Assembly (NCBI GenBank): GCA_037951165.1
Contig: JBBDHG010000015.1
Span: 6,064,001 to 6,128,000, forward strand
DNA: 64,000 bases
Reading direction: 5' to 3'
DNA from: Lophius americanus
Lineage: Eukaryota; Chordata; Actinopteri; Lophiiformes; Lophiidae
Of this stretch, positions 25,499 to 38,700 are shown piece by piece (position 1 is the first letter of the stretch; each line of letters starts with the position of its first letter). The notes beneath the pieces are model-generated. The model was not told the DNA's origin, did not search any database, and saw only the letters and a list, made by a program, of their open reading frames with translations. Both the position numbers and the translations under genes were made by a program.

Positions 25499-25751
25499 CC
25501 AGTGTCTTGACTGCGATCTGCCGCGTCAGAGGCGGCGGCAGGTTGATGCAGACCAGGTCCACATCCTGGTGCAGGAGCACGTCGTCGATCCGGTTAGTGT
25601 AGAAGGGTACGTTCATCTCCTTGGCCAGCTCCTCCGCTTCCTCCTGGGTCCGGCCCCACAGCGCCTTGACGGCAAATCCCTCGTTCTTCAGCAGGGGGAT
25701 AATCACCCTGGTGGTCAGGCTGGTCCCGAACACCCCGACCCCCGGAAGCAT
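25499..25751 (-). CDS. gfod1: gfod1 first coding exon (partial gene)
   Basis: Glucose-fructose oxidoreductase domain-containing protein 1 belongs to the GFO/IDH/MocA fold, and its enzymatic role is poorly defined. The exon gives 84 codons plus one base, starting MLPGVGVFGTSLTTRVIIPL. It includes the Rossmann glycine motif GVGVFGT, ALWGRTQEEAEELAKEM, LLHQDVDLVCINLPPP and TRQIAVKTLG, and is nearly identical to vertebrate GFOD1 and less like GFOD2. It ends in a strong GTGAGT donor in phase 1, within the glycine codon, as I recall for the family. The roughly 300-residue second exon would be one long open frame on this strand, and none exists below 25499, so it lies off the left edge. Four further codons of open frame (ESYC) before a stop are intronic read-through. 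Confidence 0.95.
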
Positions 25752-26180
25752 GATAATAATTCAAGTCGGGATCAGGTTCAGCTAGACCTACTGCAGCAGT
25801 GGCTCAGGTCAAGTCCACCTGCAGTCAGACCCCCCCCTCTGGTTTAGCATGCTCCCTGCTCTGAGCCCCGGTGACAGGATGTGCAAGGTCGTCACCACCC
25901 CAGGAGAGCCGGACCAGGTACAGGAGCCAGAAACCCAAACTATTTAATGATCTACACCTCGTCCCTATCTGCGATCACAGACAGCACCACGCTGCCAAGG
26001 GCTTCTTACGATCCTCTACGGAAGGACCCGCCTCTAGTAGAACCCCTCCTTTAGAAGAACCGCCTTCTCCAGGAGGACCCGCTCTTCCAGCAAACGGAAC
26101 AAACGAGGCCCAGAAAGATGCTGGATCTACGGCACGCTGGCAGAAAAACCGACGTCTTCCTCTGTAGCCTGGCAGCATCA
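25752..26180 (-). promoter_or_regulatory. Probable gfod1 5' UTR / promoter region
   Basis: The sequence just upstream of the gfod1 ATG is richer in G+C and CpG than the surrounding intron and intergenic DNA. It contains purine/pyrimidine-biased blocks around 26020-26100. Position and composition suggest untranslated leader and promoter. No TATA box or start site can be assigned by eye, and the open frames here (25871-26167 plus, 25975-26181 minus) resemble no known protein. Confidence 0.35.
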
Positions 26181-29100
26181 AGCTAGAGACGCTAACAGGA
26201 AAATTGTTGCATAGGATTTTCAGAATAAAAGCTTTGCTGACAGGACCTCTGAGGGCTATAAATTAAGTAGTAAATAAGAAATTAACATAATACAATCTCA
26301 CAAATTCTAATTTATAAAAAAATATAATGGTACAGATTTTATTTTATAATCAATTGTCTTAATCAGCCGTAACATGAAAACCTCAGGTATCATTAAGTTG
26401 GTCCTTTTTTGCCACCAGAACAGCTCTAAGTTCCAGTCGATGATTGTTCTGACATTTTATTCAGCTATTTGATCTAAAGCAGCTCAGATAACACTAGCTA
26501 GCCTTCATTTCTCATGTTTATCAAAAAAACCAGGGCAAGCAGGACCTTTAGTCCCTCACTATACTCTGCAGACCAAGACCACCCAATAAGATCTGCAGTT
26601 CTGGAAACCTTCTGGAGATCCTGCATCAGTTGTCTAGCCATCCAAATTTGCTCAGATTCTTGAAGTCACCAATTTACTTCTGACAATATATCATCTTTAG
26701 CACAAAATGTTTACTCTCTGTCTGCATTTTGAAAAAGGAGAAACAGTATTCACTGAAAAAAATGCATAGATTGGGCAGATTACCACGGTTCTACAAAAGT
26801 GAGGAGTCCAGTCTCCTTGCTAAAGTTTAAACAGTTTGATATCCACAAACAAAGGTAATATTTTCATCAAAATGTAAGGAATAAAATGTTAAATGAATAC
26901 CAAACCTATTTTCCTGTTATATGAAAAGACTTGAAGTTCTGGATAGAAGCCTATCATGGTCAGGATTAGAACCACAATCCACTAGTTTGTGACGTGTAGA
27001 CTCCAAAAACAACAATATAGCTATCCTATTATTACTATCATAATTTTTCTAATCATTCTTTAATGATAGGGTGTATAATTGATGACACAAGCCCATATTA
27101 ATCAGTCACTAATTGCTTTCTGAGCCGTGCACCCAATGGGTCCAGTGTTGCATTTTACCATCTTGTTTTGAAGGAAATGATAAGTTGTTTCCAGTCTCTC
27201 CTTATCTCTTGGGTCTCTTAACACAGCTCTCACCTCCTGCTCTTGTCCAAAGTTAAACCCTCTGACTCCTAGGTAGAATCAGGGACCCTGGTCTATGAGG
27301 GCAGCTGTACTGTAAGCAGAGTTGCCCCTAGATTCTGGGGGACCACAAGCAAAGAAGCGGCCCCCCCTCATTCCAACTTCCCACCCCCAACACACACACA
27401 GCCACATCCAAACACACAATTTCAATTTTGTACCTAAATATCAACCTTAAGACCTAAAAAACAAAAGCTAACCCCATAGAGAAGTTGCCGCCACAAGCTG
27501 CTTTCATCAGAACAATTAGCTAAAGAGAATGCGATAAGCTGAGCTACATCGCTAGCATTAGCCTGAGGTGTTAAGTATCTTCACGAAGTACAAAAACTTC
27601 CCCACTCTGCTTAGGTAGTCTTTTCAAGTATTTGTACGTTGTTTTTCTGACATCTTTTTGAGTTTTACGTCCCTCATTTTACACAAATATATGAATTGTC
27701 CAGTCTTTATATTTTCAGAAGGACTTATCCCACCCACCCCCTTCAGGTCCACTGGTTGTTCTTTATTTATCTGATGTAATACTCAGATTTGTATTAACCC
27801 TCCAACGAATCGTACATTCTTTTGTCCGGCATGGTTTTTATTCATTCTAAAGCATAATCTTCCAATTTGGTGTTACACTATTTGAACCAATTAATGGTTC
27901 AAAATACAACATTTTGAAATTGCAGCACTTTTGGGTTATCACAGATTAGTAAAGTTTATGTTGCATATTAAATGTCAAATGTGTCTGTGCGTGTTTTTTC
28001 TGAAAGAGAAATACAACCTAAAATGAGAAGACCATCAATGGTATTATTATGAATAAAACATGTACAGTATAATGAAAGTGTTTTTTTTAAGCATGTACCC
28101 ATCTTCTATATTGTATGACATTGATGCAGAAACTCCATAAGTTTGATTAACTCCATAGCAAGAAATGGAATTCCTAGATCCTGCTGATGAAGGTCTAATA
28201 CCAAAACATTGCAATAAATACTTTGTAAGTTAATTAGACAGTTTGCAGAATTTTTATTTTTTTAAATGTATTTATACCTATCTCTATTCTTCACAACTAC
28301 ACAAAAATAATGTCTGAAGTATTTTTTCAGTTATGACATTTTTGAGAGGGGTCTAAATCGAACCTTTAGACACTCAAAAGATTAAAAAGTATTTATAACC
28401 AACATTACAAAGGTCTAAAGTTTATAAATAATTGTCACTCACACACATATCTGGACAATTTCCACACACACCAGTTCATCCTGTCAACATCCGATCGATC
28501 TGGTCCCTAGTGCTCCAAGCAAACAGATGACAGACTTTGGACTGGCAGCAGATGGTGCAGAGAAAGTTGTGAAACCAAACAGCAGGCTTCAAGAGGTCAA
28601 AGTTAGTCAAGGCTGTGCATATCAGAGAGTCACAGAGTCTGTGTGCTGCTAAAATAAAGAAAACTAGGTAATTGTTATGATCGCCAACAAGTATGATACG
28701 AACCTGTACTATTTCACTGTATGAACCTGGACTGTTTCAACGTATGAACCTGGACTGTTTCCAGACATTTTTAAGACTAAAGTGAAAACTGTTTTTTGCT
28801 TTGTTTCTGAAACTCAGAGCAGAGTAGTTCTGATAAAGCTGCATAGTTGGATGTATAATCAGCATATATGCTGTTAACACTGTCAAACTAGATACGCACA
28901 TAAAAATATTCCCTCACTCTATTTCTCCAACAAGCCACACTGTGATTGATACAGTTCTTGGTTTTGGTTGCTTGTGTGAGGTGGATGATGCGACCAGATT
29001 GGGTCATCCGGGCCTTGTGGCGCTGGACGGCTGATTGTCCAATTAGAAGGGAGGGAAAAGAGAGACAAAGAGATGTTGGTGGACCAGCAAATAAATGACT

Positions 29101-29439
29101 GTGCTGACATTCATCTATATCTAAATCAGGTCATCTGATACTAACAGCCATAATTGATTGAGAGCTGAATCTGAGCTCCAAATGGAGGGAACAGCGCTCT
29201 CTAGTGGACATATACCGTTCCATCAATGCATCTGCAGGTCTGGACACACCGCCTGCCTTCTAAAAGGGGCTTATTAGCAATAATCTATCCACTACTAGAA
29301 ACACCAATCAAAAATAATTAAATGTAATATTAATCCAATTGAATAAACGTCAACAAACAATCACATCATAGAACTACAGTAAAAATGTCAATGGATATAT
29401 TCAAATCATTTAATAAGCATCTCTTCAGGCTGATTTGCT

Positions 29440-29680
29440 GCTGACGTAATGAATAGTCAGACATCAGCCTCTGGCAGCGTTCCTGAGGAATCTGGAGCCA
29501 ATCCTCATGGAAAACGTTCTCCAGTTCTTTAATATTCCTTGGGTTTCTTATTTTTTTATGGGATTATAGTCAAGGGACTGTGACAGCCATTCTAGACGAT
29601 TCCTGACCCTCTTCTTTGGACTTTGAGGTCTGCTTGGAATCATCAGTTTTGGAATTATCCATGATGCTCAAGATTAATTT
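29440..29680 (-). mobile_element. Tc1-like transposon fragment
   Basis: GCGTTCCTGAGGAATCTGGA, CCTCATGGAAAACGTTCTCC, TTAATATTCCTTGGGTTTCT, AGTCAAGGGACTGTGACAG and GCTTGGAATCATC match the antisense strand of a frequent Tc1/mariner-type fish element. Both ends are missing. It is immediately followed by another relic at 29870. Confidence 0.5.
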
Positions 29681-29869
29681 ACCTCACAGAGGACCAAAAG
29701 TTTTCTTCCGCGATTTTCTGAAACTTGATGGAATAAATTTTACTCTCGACACACTGCAGGTTTCCAGCACAGTGGAACCTGACATTTACCATAAACAAAA
29801 AAGCAGAAGAAACACAAACTACAAGTTTGAAATGATCATTTAATTCTAAGTATTTTCTAACACTAAAAT

Positions 29870-30775
29870 CACGTGTGTGAAAAAGTATTTGGATCGTGAA
29901 CTTAATATCTAGATGATCCATCTTCAGCAGCAGAAACTGCAACCAAACACCTCTGAGGACTGGAGATCATTCTCTGACATAGCTGTGGTGGAATTGTGGA
30001 CCAATCTTTTTTGTATAACTACTTTGGTGCAGGAACATAATGTGAGCATTAACTTATTTTTCAGGTCCAACTACGGAATCGCAACATGGTTCAGGTCAAG
30101 ACAACACAACTTTGTAACTTTGAATACTTTTGGGTTTTTTGGAGGTGGACTCACTGTTCTGCTCACAGACCGTTGACTTGACATTCTCTTTCAGAGTCTA
30201 CTCCAGAAGAGCAGAATTCACGGCGAATCATCCTGGTACAGATGCAGCAAAGCATCTCCATCACACACAAGATTGACCGGAACGGGACCCCTGTCTTCAA
30301 ATGTTCAATCTTCCACTCATCAGTCCTAGTACAACTCTCCCAGAGGCTCTTAGGGTCACACCAGCCTAAATGTTCATGTGGATCAGCAGTGGCATTCTCC
30401 TCACCAATCTTCCATAATGCCATTTAGCCTCTTTGGAATAGTGGAGCCATGACCTTTTTTGAAGTGAGAGGTCTGCAGTTCCTCAGATGTTCTCTTTAGA
30501 TCTTTTATGTCTTCCTGAATGAGCCTTCAATGCTATTTGAGGAATTTTGGAAGGTGGTCCACCTCTGTCACGCTCACTTTTGTTCCAAGTCTTCTGTCAT
30601 GTGTCTCACTCTGGTATCTCAGAACCTTAAAAATAACTTTAGAATCCTTCCTAGATTGATGGATTTGAAATACCTTCTGGGATTTCTGTTCATTTTGGCA
30701 GTGTACTACTGGTGAGACCTACCAGTAGTAGTCTATTGAAGTGATGATGTGACTGATCAGGTCTGGGTGGGTCCA
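29870..30775 (-). mobile_element. Degenerate Tc1-like transposon, same family as 15239-16190
   Basis: Left end GTGTGAAAAAGTATTTGGAT. The interior ACTGCAACCAAACACCTCTG, GTGGAGCCATGACCTTTTTT, AGAGGTCTGCAGTTCCTCAG and CTTTTGTTCCAAGTCTTCTG follows the order seen at 15300-15900. Coding sense is minus. It has many indels and no open transposase frame. Confidence 0.7.
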
Positions 30776-33704
30776 TTCCAGCTGGAACAAGTTGTTAATG
30801 TAATAAAACCTGATGATTGGGGCTGGAATCAGGAGGCACACAGATGAAGGATTATTATTTCAGCACTTTTAATATTTACTCAGAGGCACAGACACTCACA
30901 GGGCTATCTTCTTCTATGCATGCTCACATGTGATCTTCTGTTACAGGAACACAAAGAGCTTAATCTCACAGCTGTTGGTAGGGGAACACATTCTCACACA
31001 CAGACGATGCTGCTGGTGCCTCTTTCCTTCCACCGACCCATACAAACATCAGCTCCGGACAGACGGACACCATCGACTGTCTGTCCAGTCGAGCCTCAGC
31101 GCCGCCTTGAGGTAGATAACGTTCTCCACTCACCTCAAACATTACAGATGTGAAACACACTGCTGACCAATCTAGACATTCCTCTTTTCCGTTTAAGGTC
31201 TCACGTCATATTATGTATTTCTGCTTTGCAGCTCAAATTAAATAAAGGTCTAAAATGACATTTTGGACACATTAAAACTAGGCAATGTTAACTTCATTAT
31301 TACATTTTTCAATAGACAGAAACTTGACCTTCATGGAGTAGAAACATGAACCTGATGAGGGGCGTACGTGTTTTCAGCCTTACTTCGCTGGAGGGGTCTT
31401 CACCGTGTCTTTCATGCCGGATCTGCTGCCTTCAAACATCCTCTCTGCCTCCGTCCGACACAAACCACACAGGAAAGGAAGCACTTGATGTAACAGGAGA
31501 TCAGTTGCAGGTTTTACAAACACTATAAAGACAATCACCAGATCAGCAAACAATAACAAGTAAATAAAACACAACATAACACGGAGGTTTGCAGGACTGG
31601 AGGAGATTTCGTCATTCTACTGCAGAAAAAACAACAACTTCCCGTTTGACAAAAAAAATAGCGAAGCTAATATGTAAAAGAAAATGTGAAGGCGAACATC
31701 ATCGGAGTATTATGAGTATCATTTGCAGAGAATTCACAAACTTTCCTTTATAAGTTTCTACTGATTGTCGATGCCGTCTGAGCTTCTTTTGTTATTTTAA
31801 TGTTTCGCTCCAGACACAGATATTGAAAAGTTTTTACAGAACATTAATGACAGAAAACCAACATTGAAAACATTTAAGTCCTTTTGACTCAACAAAACGA
31901 CGACGTTAACAAAAGGGATGCGTGAAATAATATTACAAAGTTTTGATTTGCATTTTGTAATTTGAATAAGAAGAAATGAAAAGACTATAAAATATTATTT
32001 TTTTTAAACAATATGAAGTTAGAGGAGGACTCTCAGCTCAGTTTACTTTCTTGTCTGCGTTCCTTTCTAGCTTCTTTTACTTTGAATGGGAAAAGCAATT
32101 GGCTGCTCAGCAATCCAATTACTGTGATTCCAACCCCTAACACACATACTGTACTTTTACAGCTACATGTGTTTACATACGTGTGTGATACATGTGTTGT
32201 GGCCATCAGCCACAAAATAAAAGTTACTGATTCTTCTGCAGCCTTGTCTGTTCGTCTCAGGCAGGGCCAGAACTTCAATACAACAGTCATTTCAGAATAG
32301 CGGCCATTTAGCAGGATGAAAAGTAGAGCTGCAGTCTGGAACCTTTTTAACCCTGAACCAGTAGCACTGGTGTCTCTTCAACCTGTCTCGTCTGGTAGCT
32401 GCTGTCAGTCTGCCGATAGACAAGTACTCAAAATATCGTTTCTTCAAAAATGCAGACTGCCAATCTCCTGCTATGTAGAAAATAAAGTGACTGCTGTTAC
32501 TACCGTGCGCCAAAATTACACATGTCAGCTACTGATCTATTTAGAACTAAGAAAGTAAGCAAACAAGACCAGTAAGTAGAGCTAAATGTATTTGAAATAA
32601 ACCACTACTGTTGATGAATAACGTGAGGACTGACAGCAACAGTGCGCTGTTCTTTCTCATAAGCACCGCCCCCTTTGGTTCCCTCGTGAATGACCACACC
32701 CAGAATATGAAAAAAAACATTTTGTTTACTAGTTTTTCTTTTTCTCATTCAAAATACCAAGTGAAATAAATAAATGAATTTCGACCATTCCTTTTTACCT
32801 CTCATCAACTTCAGTTATGATTTTTGTAATTTTAGACACTTGTTTTTTCAATATCCATTTCTGAAACTGAAATGGAATTGGCAAAAGAAACACTGACCGA
32901 CCAGGATCTAAGATGTGTTTGTTAAACTGCAGCGGTTTCAATTTCTAATAGTCGTTTTGGCACATTTTCCTTTGAAACATTCTCAGAACATCATCTTCTC
33001 AACATTGGGGCTGTTTATAAAACCATTGAAATATTGGTATTAAATATCATTATGGAATAATGTTATACACGGCGGGATCGCTTTGACTTAAATGTGCAGT
33101 GTGTAAAATTTTGGAGAATCTCTATGATTATTCCTCACTATTTTTGTTACTATATAAAGAGTTGAAGATCAGAAATGGAAAAGTCCTTTATATCACCAGA
33201 GGGAGCGGATCCTCTTAAATGGAGGCCGTCATATTTGTTGCCTGAACGTATAACAACAACAACAAAAAAGAGAACAAGCTGGTACTGGGTAACTATTTTG
33301 AACTCAACAAGCGATGGACGGCCACACGGTGCAGGAGGATCCCTTCATGGAATCTCTAGCTGGCTAACTTCCTTCTTGCGGTGAGAAGCGGACAGCTTGG
33401 GCCGGCATGTAAAGGTTCTAAGGTTCTAGGTTCTAAATGCCTGGACCCGAAGGCTTCCTGAGGTGCTGCCAGAGTTCTTGCTTTGCACTCTAACGCTACA
33501 ATGAGGTACGAATATGGATATTTGTTAACTTACATATGGGTTTTGACCTATAGTTGTACATATATTATTTGATATTTATGGGGGTGAGCTGAGAATCTAG
33601 AACTTCAATACTAGATATCGCAAAAATGTATACACTGCTCCTTCAAGCGCTGAGACTACGTCCATATCAGAAAGAATAGCCTAATTAACGTGTCAAGTTG
33701 TGCT

Positions 33705-33710
33705 TTTATT
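33705..33710 (-). terminator. Candidate poly(A) signal of slc12a7
   Basis: Reverse-strand AATAAA about 800 nt downstream of the slc12a7 stop. It is the first canonical hexamer I noticed, but AT-rich sequence gives such hexamers by chance, so real use is uncertain. Confidence 0.3.
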
Positions 33711-34504
33711 ACGTTTTTTTTTTAAGGAAATTTTGTATATGTTATAGTTCTATCACCTGCACGCTGTCAAACAGCCCTTTGGATTTACTAATCTCACATG
33801 AGCAAGACCTCAGACACTATTAATATGTTTACATGTTAAAGACAGCATTCTATGCTTTAGTGGATAAAAAATGATGATGAAAAACGGCTAAATTCCCTGT
33901 TAAAATGGAAAGATAAAAATATCGCTCTGTGGAGGCGCGAGATGTCTGAAATGCCCCAACCCACCAACAGGGAGGTGATCCAACATGAGGTCTGTGTTCA
34001 ACAGTTTCAGCAGCTTCTAAAACTTTCTTCAGACTGTGTTGGACTCTGTGCATGTTTCTGTCAGGTCCAGCCAACGTGCTCCATCCCGAGCCAACACCAG
34101 ACAACATGGAAAGTGTACACAGGACACACCAACAGCAAGCTTTCACGTCTTTGCAAATTTTTACATAAGAATTGAGCGTCAGAAACTCAACAACAAAACA
34201 CAAGACGGAAGAAGGTGAAAACAGAAGAAAACTTTGCAGAGTTAAATGAACAATATAAAGTGTCTCTATGCTCTATCTTCATGTGCAGGGGTACGGTGGC
34301 TCAGCGTGGACACACACTCGCATGTACTCTCAGCCAGTCAAAGCTTCACCGTGACTGCCACGTCATTAAAGACGTCTGTCAATCACAAGTGGTCCCACAA
34401 GTGGTCCCACCTTCCAACACCAACCACCTTCGCAAATGCCAAACGGCCAGTATCCATAGCAACAGCCTGTGTGTACAGAGTGGGGCGCGAGGTTTTTTTT
34501 TTGT

Positions 34505-34596
34505 TTAAGAGTAGATGGTGATGACTTCTCGGCCACCGCCTCGCACCAGCAGGACCCGGTTCAGACCCTCCATGAGAACCTCCAGAAACTCCATGT
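34505..34596 (-). CDS. slc12a7: slc12a7 last coding exon and stop
   Basis: The exon completes the split tyrosine codon, then reads MEFLEVLMEGLNRVLLVRGG, then GREVITIYS, then TAA at 34505-34507. The KCC-invariant C-terminus confirms the 3' end of the coding sequence. Sequence below 34505 is 3' untranslated region or intergenic. Confidence 0.95.
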
Positions 34597-35737
34597 CTGA
34601 TGAGACAGCAGTCAAGGTCTAAACCACCAGTGTGTCACCAAGTACCCCACCAACTCCACCCTCATTTCTGCGGTGAATCTCTAAATTAAGTTGTCACTTA
34701 AAATAAATAATAAAAAATGATGAATAAAAAGATAGGAACTATTTTAAAATGTATTTAAAGCATTTCTAATAAGAGCCGACCCAACTTCAGAAACAATTCA
34801 CACATATTTTTGGATGTTAGAGGGCATTTCACTTTGATTTGTAACATTTGAGCAGTCGTCATACATACTGTACATAGAACAATGAATATAATCAATGTTT
34901 CTAAAGAAAATCAACAGCTGTTCAAGTTGTTGTTGTTTAAGTTGATGTGGGAATTGTTTCTTGTGTCACTCATAGACATACATCTCTTTCTTTATCCCTA
35001 TTTTGGCTTTATGTATGGAACATTTCTTAATCTCTCTCAAATCATATTTACCATCCTGTAATGAAAAAAACTTGTTATTTTCAGCCTGGGAGTTACATTG
35101 ATTTTTGTCTGAACATTATTTGCATTTTCTTATATTAACTAAATCATTACATTTCATAACATGAGACCTAAGAAAGCAATAGATTAATCTAGTCATAATG
35201 AAATGTCTTTTTTTTGCAGTAAAGTATTGCATTTGCTGACGTTTTAAAATGTTCATCCCTACAACTCCATTCAGATATATAAGTTTGTATGAGTTAACTA
35301 TTAATTACATACAAAGCCTTGTAATTTAGATTTTTACTGGACTGCTACTGACTGAGATTTATCAACAACAATTAGTTGTTTCCATATTTATTCATGATGA
35401 CTTATAAACCCGAAAAATTTTGTTTAAAAAACTGTCAATTCTATGTCCACTGCTTTTTAATGCAAAACTTTCTTTACACCAAGACAATTTATTTACATCA
35501 AACCACAATTTGAGGATTTCCGGCTCCCTTATCCCTTCTGAACCCATTTTATGCATCCCTCCTTTTATGAATCAATTGCCTGTTTTTTTAAATAGTTTTA
35601 TATTGTTTATTTTACATCGTCTATACTGTTATTTAATTTAAATGTATTATCTAATTATATATATATATTATGTATGTATACATATATATAAATATATTCA
35701 TACATATATAAACATACATACATATATATACACACAC

Positions 35738-35782
<45 letters not shown>

Positions 35783-38700
35783 CACACACACATTTTGAAT
35801 GTTTGAACCTTTGGGTTATCAATTATCTTGAAACTTGAGCTGCTGAACCAGACTCAAACTCTTAGACATTACTATCAGATAGATGGTTATGATAACGAGA
35901 AATATATGATATAAGATACTGGAAGAACTCAGTTTCTTATGATGAGGTCAGACCACAACATGCGTATATGCCCTGATTGTGAGGACACAGACAAATAAGG
36001 TTTGTATCTGCTTTAAGGATACAATTTTCATCTCCTCCTCTGTTCCTCGGTGGTCCAGGCATGTTGAGCAAAACCAGGTGGGCTCCCTGTGACTTGTTGA
36101 CGACCACCTCGTTCAGCTTAATAGCCGTGTGCATCCGACGGACATTTGACTGGTTCCTGGTTCAAGAAGGACGCCACAGTGAGAAACAAACATGACTCAT
36201 CAGACTAAACCCTGAACCTCCGTACTGATGATACAAATGTAAAACTTAAGTTTCAGGGCCTAATCAAGACTCCCTTCATGCTGAACTGAACACATTCATG
36301 TTTTCCAAGAATCGCCAAACACAAGAAACCTTTTTCACAATAGACATTTTGCCTCTTATAACAGAAATATAACAGAATGTGCTATATAACTGGTATACCG
36401 ATATTTGTTTTCCGTGTGGTGAAAATTTGTACTTTTGTCCGTGGTTAACATTCGGTAACTTCCATATTTAGGCCCCAATGTCGTACATTCATACTTCCAA
36501 ATAGAGACTTAGGCCTTCACTGGAATTAACCAAATGCATGGCAACACTCTTGTTTAAAGCTGTTGATGAGAGATGGAACACGTGATAAAAACATGGCAGT
36601 TCGCACAAGTTTAAAGACGACATATGCTGGAAGTTTAATGTCTCCAGAATAATTTTGAGTGAAATCACAGGTGGAAGGTCAACCATGGTGAGGGTGATGG
36701 GATACTTTGGGGAAATACTAATGAGATTCTCGCCTCACATTATACCAAACAAAACTAAATAGAAGGTTTATACTTAAAGATCTTCGGCTGTATATAATAC
36801 TATACATGAGATAATAGTTATGACCAGTATCGCCTTTTAGAATTTCTCATGATGATGACATCACCACACTAAAAATAAATACTTTTATCTCTTCATCAAC
36901 GCAGATGGCAGCTGCATTTACCAATAAGAAAACAGAGAGCGTTAGTGAATGACCCGAGTCCCGTAAAATTTGAAAGTATAATGAAATCCTTTTTCCTATT
37001 TTGGCCGTTTTCACTTTTGGAATTCGTGTACATATGTTTTTTTTTTCTTAGTGTGTAAATTATTTTTCATTATTTTTATTCTTTGAATGTTCAATGTTGT
37101 CCATTTCTCATTTAAACAAGAATTCCATCTTTACTGTTAACACACACTATATCTGTCAACAAAATTCTTCAATAAAAAGTTACAAATAAATAAATAAATA
37201 GATCTACAACTGTGGTCTAAATAATTATCACATATCAAAATGTCTTGTGTGAAAAAGCTCTATTATGGCATCACGGAAACATTAAATAACTTTTTTAAAG
37301 AAAACTGAGGCTGCATATTTCTAGAGAAAACATTTTGACCATTATAACTCACAATCATAATATTAATAACATTATATCAAATAGGGGAAAATTTGCATCA
37401 TTGCAGCAGAAGCTTTCGGTAGGTTAGCCTCAAACACAAATGAGAAAACAGGTCAAGGTTATGGATGTCTTAATAAAGAGACAACATTTTGAAAGACATG
37501 ATGTAACTTCTATTTTCAAGTTTGTCATGAGCTAACTAGACCTGCTGGTCAATAAAAACTGTATCTTTTATACAAATAAAACAATGTCTTTAAATGTTTC
37601 CTCTTTATTATCACATTCACCCAGGAAGCATTTAAACACAGCCAAATGACATACAGGAAAAGCAAAAAGCAAAATTCTGCTTTCCACTGAATATTAATAT
37701 TTATATAAAAAAATATAGATTTTACAGGCCAAATGAAAATGTATGTTGTTTTAAAGAAGGTCAAATGGAAAGCACAAATTTGCTCAGGCACACAAAGATG
37801 TCATAAATATTACATGCAAACTATACCATGCAGGTTAAGACATACCAACACACAGATAGGTACGAGTGGGTGAGCGGCAGGACATTGAACACACAGACTC
37901 ACACACACACAGACAAACCTAGACACACACAATAACACAGACAGACAAACCTAGACACACACACAATAACACTGACAGATACAATAACACAGACACGTTC
38001 TGGGGACAAAGAGAATGAGACTTACAGATTCTCCCACTCTCTAGAAGAAGGGAAATGGGGCAGAACAACAGAAACAGGCTTAGATGCATCCTAAATCGGC
38101 TCTCCAAGCTCTTTCCACCACTTAGCATGCTTTCAACTGTCCCAACACACCAAAACGTGATCCCCAGGAAAAAAAAACCAGCCTGTTAGGCTTTGAGATT
38201 TTCTTCTGTGCGGTGAAACTTCAGAATGTGTTGTCCTTTAGAAGCCAATAGAGGTGGGACACTCCTGGTCATGTGACAGTATGGGATGAGAAGGTTTCAG
38301 GAGGTCTGGGTTGTCTGGCCATACGTTAACACTGGCTCTGAGGTTACACACACCACAAATGTAACTTGAATTTTTTAGCCTGGATAACTTACTTGAAGAA
38401 AAAGTCCTTATTTAAGAGAAAAAGTTGTCATTTTACAAGTTGAAGTAATAATTTATGAGAAAAAGTAATAATTTACTGAGAAAAGAAGTCGTCATTTTAA
38501 AAAGAATAACAAAGAAACAACAAGAAAAATTCCAAATTTTCCGACACAAAAAGTGGTGATATTAATAGAATACAATTTTAGAATAACAATAAAAACCTGC
38601 CCCTTTCCGAGCCAATGGAGGCAGGATGCACCTAGTTATGTGTACATTATTGGATGAAAACGTGTTAGGAGGTCTGCGTTGTCCAGCCATGCATTGATAC

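Larger units (their letters stand above)
25760..34504. other. Intergenic region between gfod1 (5') and slc12a7 (3')
   Basis: Mostly AT-rich, unassigned sequence. It includes Tc1-like relics at 29440-30775, a possible short gene or exon around 31020-31640, the slc12a7 3' untranslated region at its right end, and a stretch (about 33080-33420) resembling a fish SINE-like repeat around GGAGCGGATCCTCTTAAATG. Nothing else was recognised. Confidence 0.5.

Noticed and set aside
25499..25751. gfod2 as the identity of this exon
   Set aside because: GVGVFGTSLT, ALWGRTQEEAEELAKEM and CINLPPP fit GFOD1 better than GFOD2, despite the KCC neighbour recalling the GFOD2-SLC12A4 region.
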